From contig JAEYGD010000438.1 in NCBI GenBank assembly GCA_023402505.1, positions 1 through 12,947 on the forward strand: DNA of 12,947 bases, read 5' to 3'. This document shows, in pieces, positions 7,601 to 12,947 of the stretch (position 1 is its first letter; every line of letters begins with the position of its first letter). The notes under the pieces were generated by a model. That model searched no databases. It was not told where the DNA came from and saw only the letters and a list, made by a program, of their open reading frames with translations. The translations under genes and the position numbers were made by a program. The stretch comes from Actinomycetes bacterium. GTDB taxonomy: Bacteria; Actinomycetota; Actinomycetes; Mycobacteriales; Micromonosporaceae.

Positions 7601-9791
7601 CCAGCAGCGGATCCATGTGCGGACCGTGGAACGCCACGTCGGAATTGACCTGCTGGACCGCCACCCCGTCGGCGCGCCACCGCTCGGTGACCTCGGCGAC
7701 AGCGGCGACGTCGCCGGCGAGCACCGACCCGCGGGGGGACGCGGCGATCGCGACGACCACGTCCCGGCGTCCGGCCAGCCGGCGCCGCGCCTCGTCCGCG
7801 TCAACGTCGACCATCACCATGGCGCCGTTCCCGGCGACCTGCCGCAGCAGCAGCGACCGGCGGCAGACCAGTCGAGCACCCTGCTCGAGGGAGAGCATCC
7901 CGGCGGTGACCGCCGCGGCGATCTCCCCGACCGAGTGGCCGATCACGGCGGCGGGACGCAGCCCCGACGCCCGCCAGGTCGCCGCGAGCGCGACCTGGAC
8001 GGCGAAGATCAACGGTTGGATCACGTGCACCGGCTGCGCGCGGTCGTCGAGCAGCGCGGCCCGCGCGGTGTGGCCGAGCTCCGCGGCGAAGACCGGGTCG
8101 AGCCGGTCGATGACGCCGGCGAATGCCGGATCGTCGGCGAGAAGGTCTCGGGCCATCCCCGTCCACTGTGCGCCGTGCCCGGAGAAGACCCAGACCACGC
8201 CGCGGTCACCGCCGCCCGGTGCGGTACCCGTGGGGCAGCCCCGGCCGGTGGACGCGAGGTCCCGGAGCCGGTGCACCAGGGCGGCCCGGTCGGCCGCGAC
8301 CACGGCCGCGCGGTGCGGGAGGTGACTGCGCCGCAGCGCGAGGGTGTGGCCGGTGTCCCGTACGGCCAGGGTCGGGTCGGCCGCCAGCCGGGCGGCGAGG
8401 CGGTCGGCGTACTGGCGCAGGGCCTGGGTGCTGCCACCGGACAACGGCACCAGGAACGGTCCGGCCCGCTCGGCGCCCTCACCGACGGGAACGCTCGTGT
8501 CCTGGTCGTCGATGACCAGCTGGGCGATGGTGCCCCCGTACCCGTATCCGGAGACCGCCGCGCGTCGCGGCGCGCCGCCCCGCGGCCACGGCGTCCGCCG
8601 CGTCACCACCCGCAGTCCGGCGGACGACCAGTCGACGGCCGGGTTGGGACGGTGGAAGTGGAGGCTGGGCGGCAGCTCACCGTGCTGGAGGGCGAGCACC
8701 GTCTTGATCACCCCGGCGACACCGGCACCGGCCTCCAGGTGACCGATGTTCGGCTTGACCGAGCCGATCAGCAGCGGCCGGTCGGTCGGCCGGCCCGCGC
8801 CGAAGACGGACGCCAGCGCGCCCGCCTCGAGCGGGTCACCGACCGCGGTGCCGGTGCCGTGCGCCTCGACGTACTCGACGGTCAGCGGATCGACGCCGGC
8901 GTCGGCGCAGGCACGCCGCATCAACCGGGCCTGCGCGTCGCCGTTGGGCGCCATCATGCCGTTGGTCCGGCCGTCCTGCTGCACCGCGCTGCCCCGGATG
9001 ACGGCGAGGATCCGGTCGCCGTCCCGGCGGGCGTCGGCGAGACGCCGCAACACCACCACGCCGCCCCCCTCGCCACGGCCGTAGCCGTCCGCGTCGGCGT
9101 CGAAGGACTTGCTCCGGCCGTCGGGCGCGGTCGCACCGGCGGCGTCGAGCACCAGGGTGAGACCGGGCGCCGCCATCACCAGCACCCCGCCGGCGAGGGC
9201 GACGTCGCACTCGTCGGCCCGCAGCGCCTGCGCGGCCAGGTGGATCGCGACCAGCGACGACGAGCAGGCGGTGTCCACCGTCATGCTCGGACCGTGCAGG
9301 TCCAGCACGTACGACACCCGGTTCGCGACGGCGCAGTACGCCCCGCCGATCCCGGTCCACGCCTCGATGCGCGGGAGGTCCTCCAGCAGCCGCCGCCCGT
9401 AGTCGTCCGTACCGACGCCCATGAACACCCCCGTGTCGGTGCCGGCCAGCCCGCGCGGCGGGATCCCGGCGTGCTCCAGCGCCTCCCAGGCCAGCTCCAG
9501 CACGATGCGTTGCTGCGGGTCCATCAGCGCGGCTTCCCGCGGGGTGATCTCGAAGAAGTCCGCGTCGAAGCCGGCGATGTCGGTGAGGAAGGAACCCCGC
9601 CTGGTCGCCGACGCCACCGCCTCGGCCTGCTCGGGCCCCTGCTCGGCGTACCAGCTCCAACGGTCGTCGGGCAGGTCCCCGACGGTGTCCCGCCCGTCGC
9701 GCAGCAGCGTCCAGAACTCCTCCGGCGAGTTGACGTCGCCGGCGAACCGGCAGGCCATGCCGACGATGGCGATGGGTTCGGTCGAGGTCAT
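4611..9791 (-). CDS. Iterative type I PKS, KS-AT-DH-KR-ACP (naphthoate / 6-methylsalicylate synthase family)
   Basis: 1726 aa, one module. KS about 5-430: 'VDTACSSS' with Cys176, His311 ('EAHGTGT') and His351 ('NIGHLEAG'). AT about 533-850: 'GHSVGE' with Ser620, and 'VAFHGPHM' (719-726), whose Phe-His fits malonyl-CoA. DH/thioester-hydrolase-type domain about 890-1150: 'HPVRGVEIVP' keeps the H-x3-G-x4-P motif (His925) and 'PVLDAAL' the Asp (1077). A structural KR half follows at about 1165-1345. KR: 'TGGLGALG' 1364-1371, LDD 1462-1464, Ser1505/1506, Tyr1519 and Asn1523. ACP: 'GLDSV' with Ser1674 as the phosphopantetheine site. There is no thioesterase. Order and length match NcsB, AziB, MdpB, ChlB1 and fungal 6-MSAS. 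All catalytic residues appear intact. Start ATG 9791 has AAGGAG 8 bases upstream. Product chain length (6-MSA, or a longer naphthoic acid) cannot be read from the sequence. Confidence 0.95.
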   Translation of the reverse strand: MTSTEPIAIVGMACRFAGDVNSPEEFWTLLRDGRDTVGDLPDDRWSWYAEQGPEQAEAVASATRRGSFLTDIAGFDADFFEITPREAALMDPQQRIVLELAWEALEHAGIPPRGLAGTDTGVFMGVGTDDYGRRLLEDLPRIEAWTGIGGAYCAVANRVSYVLDLHGPSMTVDTACSSSLVAIHLAAQALRADECDVALAGGVLVMAAPGLTLVLDAAGATAPDGRSKSFDADADGYGRGEGGGVVVLRRLADARRDGDRILAVIRGSAVQQDGRTNGMMAPNGDAQARLMRRACADAGVDPLTVEYVEAHGTGTAVGDPLEAGALASVFGAGRPTDRPLLIGSVKPNIGHLEAGAGVAGVIKTVLALQHGELPPSLHFHRPNPAVDWSSAGLRVVTRRTPWPRGGAPRRAAVSGYGYGGTIAQLVIDDQDTSVPVGEGAERAGPFLVPLSGGSTQALRQYADRLAARLAADPTLAVRDTGHTLALRRSHLPHRAAVVAADRAALVHRLRDLASTGRGCPTGTAPGGGDRGVVWVFSGHGAQWTGMARDLLADDPAFAGVIDRLDPVFAAELGHTARAALLDDRAQPVHVIQPLIFAVQVALAATWRASGLRPAAVIGHSVGEIAAAVTAGMLSLEQGARLVCRRSLLLRQVAGNGAMVMVDVDADEARRRLAGRRDVVVAIAASPRGSVLAGDVAAVAEVTERWRADGVAVQQVNSDVAFHGPHMDPLLDPLRAAAAGLSPAAPAVPVYTTALPDPRSPAPRDAAYWAANLRGTVRFAQAVAAAAEDGHRLFLEVSAHPVVAHSVRDTLDALGYGDARVAYSLRRKRPSAEVMLTNLGELYCHGAAVDWSSLWPGGALADLPTPAWQRRRHWVAAPAATSAVPRRHDPASHTLLGGRTVVHGAARTEVWSTRLDRACRPYPGDHPVRGVEIVPAAVLLTTLLAAAAGRGGVDLVDVALRVPVSVSRPREIQVVRQDGALRLSSRFADDEDDRDEGWVTHTTAGVDARAELPAHRADPVDVVAVLPDDHVVERLGQLGVAAMGFPWAVRHLARTVDGLLADVGVGDGGGSGWAPVLDAALSIASVVFPGPAILRMPAHVGRVTLGAVPPRRARIVVRRTGDDVVDVDVLDPSGAVTGRLGGLRYGVLDLAADQAGNPARLVHRTVWRPARLAARRARSVVLVGPRTPLSDGITDRLRSAGVPCRRVGDPDQLGGADLDEGNSCLVVAGPPATDGIAGSVTENAWLLARTAQRLAGAGSPRPARLWCVTRGVADGADAETLGQAGLWGLGRVIGGELPDLWGGVIDVGAGPEDLSPLADLVGGGHDEDVVAVRDGVVSVPRLCPGGTVPDVPPVICRPDGTYLVTGGLGALGREVASWLATRGARRIVLAGRRGLPGRHTWDDLTDPGQRAAVEAVRALERAGVTVAVVAVDIADRDAAASLLRPAALGLPPVRGVVHAAGVLDDRPVRDLDEASLRRVLRPKVGGALTLHALFPPGSVDFLVLFSSAGQLLGLPGQASYAAANAFLDGLARHRRAAGDSGTRSIAWTSWRGLGMSTSTGVIDAELAARGTADVTAAEAFASWDLVERYDLAEAAVLRVLPGAPAGRRPCLLADQAAASPGAGAEATAPGWSGLTPDALRAYLSRRVSERVAEETALPVGDVDAYRPLSEMGLDSVMTTRIRHALEQEFRLTLPATLLWDRPTVDAIATYLAARLTPAVSRSEGAEA

Positions 9792-9847
9792 CAGAGGTTC
9801 TCCTTCGTCGGCAGCGCACGTGCGCCGGTGCGTGGCCGGCCGGGCGA

Positions 9848-10894
9848 CTACCGACGGCCCACGACGAGTGCGTGACTGAAACCCATCTCCTCGTACCGCT
9901 CGACGTGGGCGAAGCCGGCGGCCAGCACCGCCTGCTCCATGTCGGCGGCCGAGTACGCCATGCCCTCGCCGGAGGCCAGGGTGAGGAAGTACGGGGAGAC
10001 CAGCCCGGCGCTCAGCGGACCGGTGCCCGCGTCGTCGGAGACGAAGTTGTAGACGAGGCACACCCCGCCCTCGGGCAGCGCGGCCCGGCAGGCGCGCAGC
10101 AGTTCGGTGTTCCGCTCCCGTGACCAGATCTCGAAGATGTGGAAGACGAGCACCGCGTCGGCACCGGCGGGCAGCGGGTCACGGAGGATGTCCCCGGGGT
10201 GGAAGCGGACCCGCCGACGCAGGTCGGGATCCTCGATCCGCTCGGCGGCCAGGCGGGTGACGCTCTCGTGGTCGAAGACCGTGACCGTCAGGTGCGGATA
10301 GCGCCGGGCGAGCTCGACGGCGTTGGTGCCGTCACCGCCACCCACGTCCACCGCGTGCCGCACCGTGCTGAAGTCGTACCGCTGCACCAGCGGGACGAAC
10401 GCCTTGCGCGAGGCGTCGCCCATGTTGGCGTAGAACACCCGCTGGAGTTCGGGGTGTGTGGTCAGCCGCTCGTACAGCGTGTCCCCGGGACCGGGCAGGT
10501 GCCGCAGGCCCACGTTGGTGCCCTGGCGTACCGACTCGGCGAGATCCGGCATGGCCTGGTTGATCACCTTCGCCTGCACGTCGACCAGCGGCCCGAGGTA
10601 GCGAGGGCTGGAGCGCAGCAGCTTGCGGCGGGTCATCCCGGAGTTGCCGTACGCCTCGCCGCGCTTCTCGACCAGCCCCAGCGCGCAGAGCCCGAGCAGC
10701 AGGACGCGGGCCGGCTGCACCGGCACGCCGATCGCCTCGGCCAACCGGGCGGCGTCCATCCCGCCGGCGCGCTCCAGCTGCTCGAAGACGTCCAGCTCCA
10801 GGCTGGCCCGGAGCAGCTCGAAGGCGGTCGTGCCGTGGACCAGCAGGCGGAGGTAGTCGGCCTCCGTCAGCGACACGTGCCGATCGGTGCCCAT
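9848..10894 (-). CDS. SAM-dependent methyltransferase (NcsB1-like, O- or C-methyl)
   Basis: 348 aa. Class I methyltransferase of the two-domain O-methyltransferase type: an N-terminal winged-helix dimerisation domain (about 15-90) and a C-terminal Rossmann domain. SAM-binding motif 'VDVGGGDGTNAVELA' 182-196; acidic ribose-binding 'VFDHESV' 206-212; 'FHPGDILRDPLP' 231-242. In many relatives the catalytic His lies in a 'LHDW' motif; here the region reads 'HIFEIWSRERN' (252-262), with Glu255 in the expected slot. NcsB1-type enzymes methylate a hydroxyl on the naphthoic acid, but MdpB1/PokMT1-type relatives C-methylate 6-methylsalicylate, so the atom methylated is undetermined. Start ATG 10894 has AAGGAG 4 bases upstream. 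It is the first gene of the operon, 56 bases ahead of the PKS and divergent from the flavoprotein. Confidence 0.92.
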   Translation of the reverse strand: MGTDRHVSLTEADYLRLLVHGTTAFELLRASLELDVFEQLERAGGMDAARLAEAIGVPVQPARVLLLGLCALGLVEKRGEAYGNSGMTRRKLLRSSPRYLGPLVDVQAKVINQAMPDLAESVRQGTNVGLRHLPGPGDTLYERLTTHPELQRVFYANMGDASRKAFVPLVQRYDFSTVRHAVDVGGGDGTNAVELARRYPHLTVTVFDHESVTRLAAERIEDPDLRRRVRFHPGDILRDPLPAGADAVLVFHIFEIWSRERNTELLRACRAALPEGGVCLVYNFVSDDAGTGPLSAGLVSPYFLTLASGEGMAYSAADMEQAVLAAGFAHVERYEEMGFSHALVVGRR

Positions 10895-11164
10895 GGTTCT
10901 CCTTCCGGCCCGGCTCGACGGACGGCCGGCCGTGTGCGCCGACGGCGCGGCGGTTTCGGGGACGCTCCGATCGTGGGGGGCGTCCACGGCACCCGGCACC
11001 TTCGTGTGTGCCCCTCCCGACGTGCCGCCGGCCGTACTCGGACCCGCTCCGGAGCAACCCGGAAGATGCCGGGCCGGCCGGGTGGCTGTGACGATCGAGG
11101 CACCGGGGCCGCTCCGACGCGGGAAGCGGCAGCGGCCCCGGCCGGATCCGGAGGCGGTGCGGCG
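10895..11164. promoter_or_regulatory. Divergent promoter region between methyltransferase and flavoprotein
   Basis: 270 bases separate the two divergent starts, so both the minus-strand PKS operon promoter and the plus-strand flavoprotein promoter should be here, probably under shared control. The region is very GC-rich and I recognise no -35/-10 pair. Both Shine-Dalgarno sequences are at its edges (AAGGAG next to 10894; GGAGG at 11150-11154). It also contains the inverted repeat 11103-11141. Confidence 0.5.
11103..11141 (+). promoter_or_regulatory. 11-bp inverted repeat with a competing inner stem in the flavoprotein leader
   Basis: CCGGGGCCGCT (11103-11113) and AGCGGCCCCGG (11131-11141) are perfect inverted copies around a 17-base loop. 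The loop ends with a second AGCGGC (11125-11130) that can pair with the inner GCCGCT instead, so two mutually exclusive stems are possible. The structure ends 8 bases before the GGAGG Shine-Dalgarno (11150-11154) and 23 bases before the ATG. It could be an operator or an attenuation/translation-control hairpin. Confidence 0.5.
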
Positions 11165-12947
11165 ATGGGTGGCGTGACACAGGTGGCCGTCGTCGGCGCC
11201 GGCCCCGCCGGTCTGTTCCTGGCGCGGCTGCTCGCCCGCGCGTCGCCCGGTGCACGGATCGACGTCTACGAGCGCGGCCGGCCCGGCGACGCGAGCGGCT
11301 TCGGTGTCGCTCTCGCCGACCGGGCCATGCGGGAGCTGGTGACGTGGGACCCGGTGGTGGCGGGGCGGCTCGGCCCCCTGGTGCGCGCACTGTCGGGCAT
11401 CGAGCTGCGGCTGCCCGGCGGGCGACTGCGCTACGACGGCTTCCCGATGGCGACCGTCTCCCGCGCCGCCCTGCTGGGCGTACTCGCCGAGGAGGCGCGG
11501 CGCGTCGGGGTCCGGATCCACCACGAGCACGACGCCCGCGCCGAGGACCTCGACGCCGACCTGGTCGTCCTCGCCGACGGCGCCCGCTCGGCCAACCGGG
11601 CAGCCCGGGCGGCGGCGTTCGGCACCACGGTGCGGACCGGCGCGGCCCGGTACATCTGGTTGGGTACGACCGCGGACGTCGGCGACGCCGCCACCATGTT
11701 CTTCGTGCCCACCGGCCACGGACCGATGGCCGCGCACGTCTACTCGTGCGGCGCGGGGCCGAGCACCGTGGTGGTGGAGCTGGACGAGCAGACCTGGCGC
11801 CGGGCCGGCCTGCCCGCCATGACCCGCCCCGGCGGGGCGCCGGACGAGATCGGCGCCGACGGGCTGGCCCTGCTGGACGAGGTGTTCGCCGGCCAGCTCG
11901 GTGCGCCGCTGGTGAGCAACCGGAGCCGGTGGGCGCGGTTCGCGGTGGTGGCGAACCGGCGCTGGTCCGACGGCAACCTGGTGCTGGTCGGCGACGCCGC
12001 CCACACGGCCCACTTCACGGTCGCCTCCGGAACCACGCTGGCCTTGGCGGACGCGGCGGCGCTCGCCGCGGCGCTGCGCACGCAGGACGGCATCCCGGCG
12101 GCGCTCGCCGCCTACCAGGCGCAGCGGCAGGAGCCGGTGGCGCGCGTGCAGCGCGTCGCGGCCCCCAGCATGCGCTGGTGGGAGACGTACGGCCGGCGCC
12201 TGCACCTGCCACCGGCGCAGTTCGGCCTGCACTTCATCAGCCGCAGCACCGCGGTCGGCTACCGTGGCCTGCTCCGTCGCTGCCCGCAACGGATGCGGGA
12301 GGCCGAAGCGGCCTACCGGGCGGCCGCCGGCTCGGATCCGCGTGGCGCCGCCCGCAACGCCGTCGCCGAACCGTTGACGGCCGGTGCGGTGCGTCTGCCG
12401 AACCGGCTGCTCCACCTCGCTCCGGCGGTCGACGACGACGCGGGCGGGTACGGTGCCGGCTCGGGCGGGCACGGCACCGGCTCCGATGCGTACGGCACCG
12501 ACTCGGGTGGGTGCGGCACCGGCTCGGGCTTGCGGCCGGGCGCCACGGTGCGTCCGTCCCGGTCCGCGACCGGCCGGTGGCTGCCGGGCACCGAGGGGTG
12601 GCTGCGCGGACCGGGTCGGCACGAGTTGCGGGTGCTGGCGGTGGCGCCCCCGGACCCCTCGGGTTGGGAGGCGGCGCTGGAGCGGATCCGGGCGCGACAC
12701 GACGAGGGCGTCGAGGTGGCCCTGCTGGTGCCGGACGCCGGGGTGCCCGGCTGGTGGGACCGGGCGGTGGAGTTCGGTGGCCGGATCCGGACGGAGACCG
12801 CGATGCTCGTCGCGGGTTGCGTACCCGTGGACCGGGCGATCGACGTGGGCCGGGACCCGTCCGGTGACACCTGGCCGGAGCGGGTCCACCTGGCGCTGGT
12901 CGCCGGCCGCCTCGACCTCGTGGCCTGCTGGCCCGGAACCGCGGTGG
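11165..12947 (+). CDS. Flavin monooxygenase of the salicylyl-CoA 5-hydroxylase type with shortened OYE-like tail (3' end outside window)
   Basis: At least 594 aa, open to the window end with no stop. The N-terminal ~400 residues are a class A FAD/NAD(P)H hydroxylase: 'VAVVGAGPAGLF' 7-18 (GxGxxG), 'LADGARS' with DG 138-139, 'RYIWLGTT' 162-169, 'TWRRAGL', 'NRSRWARF', and 'LVGDAAHTAHF' with GD 276-277. These follow salicylyl-CoA 5-hydroxylase/anthraniloyl-CoA monooxygenase rather than ordinary phenol hydroxylases, so the substrate is probably an aryl-CoA, consistent with the nearby ligase. Residues 404-421 ('GAVRLPNRLLHLAPAV') resemble the start of the fused old-yellow-enzyme domain, and 540-590 ('RIRTE', 'AGRLDLVA') its end. 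Only about 130 residues separate these landmarks, roughly half the normal span, and the gap contains the Gly-rich repeat at 427-454. The start at ATG 11165 has GGAGG 10 bases upstream; GTG 11174 is possible. Confidence 0.88.
   Translation, partial: MGGVTQVAVVGAGPAGLFLARLLARASPGARIDVYERGRPGDASGFGVALADRAMRELVTWDPVVAGRLGPLVRALSGIELRLPGGRLRYDGFPMATVSRAALLGVLAEEARRVGVRIHHEHDARAEDLDADLVVLADGARSANRAARAAAFGTTVRTGAARYIWLGTTADVGDAATMFFVPTGHGPMAAHVYSCGAGPSTVVVELDEQTWRRAGLPAMTRPGGAPDEIGADGLALLDEVFAGQLGAPLVSNRSRWARFAVVANRRWSDGNLVLVGDAAHTAHFTVASGTTLALADAAALAAALRTQDGIPAALAAYQAQRQEPVARVQRVAAPSMRWWETYGRRLHLPPAQFGLHFISRSTAVGYRGLLRRCPQRMREAEAAYRAAAGSDPRGAARNAVAEPLTAGAVRLPNRLLHLAPAVDDDAGGYGAGSGGHGTGSDAYGTDSGGCGTGSGLRPGATVRPSRSATGRWLPGTEGWLRGPGRHELRVLAVAPPDPSGWEAALERIRARHDEGVEVALLVPDAGVPGWWDRAVEFGGRIRTETAMLVAGCVPVDRAIDVGRDPSGDTWPERVHLALVAGRLDLVACWPGTAV
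12443..12526 (+). repeat. Four in-frame 21-bp tandem repeats inside the flavoprotein gene
   Basis: Four consecutive 21-base units encode GGYGAGS, GGHGTGS, DAYGTDS and GGCGTGS (residues 427-454). Seven residues per unit keeps the frame. The segment is a Gly/Ser-rich flexible linker between the start-like and end-like parts of the OYE-type region. It probably arose by slippage, and its copy number may vary between strains. Confidence 0.88.

Noticed and set aside
5598..9875. 1425-codon plus-strand open frame antisense to the PKS
   Set aside because: Arg/Pro/Gly/His-rich composition typical of antisense frames in GC-rich DNA, with no domain recognisable, while the minus strand encodes intact KS, AT, DH, KR and ACP motifs.
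11344..12867. 507-codon plus-strand open frame overlapping the flavoprotein
   Set aside because: Out-of-frame shadow of Arg/Gly/Ala-rich composition. The frame starting at 11165 carries all family motifs.
10895..12889. Upstream extension of the methyltransferase frame antisense to the flavoprotein
   Set aside because: It lacks recognisable domains, and the plus strand there encodes clear FAD-binding motifs. ATG 10894 has a good Shine-Dalgarno.

Overview
The very high G+C content, GTG starts, strong codon-third-position G/C bias and gene families point to an actinomycete (Streptomyces- or Micromonospora-like; genus not resolvable). The window looks like part of a secondary-metabolite cluster for a chromoprotein-type antibiotic. 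Two elements that meet in neocarzinostatin biosynthesis sit side by side: a secreted apoprotein of the neocarzinostatin family, and an aromatic-acid cassette of iterative type I polyketide synthase, aryl-acid ligase and SAM methyltransferase. No enediyne-core PKS (PksE), deoxysugar gene or exporter is visible here, so the enediyne assignment is inference from this pairing.

Layout. Six genes run on the minus strand and one on the plus strand. From right to left on the minus strand: methyltransferase (9848-10894), iterative PKS KS-AT-DH-KR-ACP (4611-9791) and aryl-acid ligase (2971-4614). These form an operon: the PKS and ligase overlap by 4 bases (GTGA), and the methyltransferase-PKS gap is 56 bases with a clear Shine-Dalgarno. 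Then comes a 307-base gap with four exact-phase 20-bp tandem repeats, the apoprotein gene (2199-2663), a strong 15-bp-stem terminator hairpin (2151-2187), an alpha/beta hydrolase (1060-1917) with a Cys nucleophile, an AT-richer regulatory gap, and a secreted protein of unknown function (48-800). At the right edge, divergent from the methyltransferase, is a flavin monooxygenase of the salicylyl-CoA 5-hydroxylase type (11165 to beyond the window end). It carries a shortened, apparently degenerate old-yellow-enzyme-like tail interrupted by an in-frame 21-bp tandem repeat.

How the genes may work together (inference). The PKS makes a bicyclic naphthoic acid or a 6-methylsalicylate-type acid. The methyltransferase decorates it, the ligase activates it as adenylate/CoA thioester, and the flavoprotein may hydroxylate the ring at the CoA-ester stage. 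The acyl group is then attached to a core made elsewhere. The apoprotein would bind and carry the finished chromophore out of the cell. Its ligand pocket differs from neocarzinostatin at the known contact positions, so the ligand is probably different.

No tRNA, rRNA, CRISPR or insertion sequence was seen. The window starts with a 19-base homopolymer C run.
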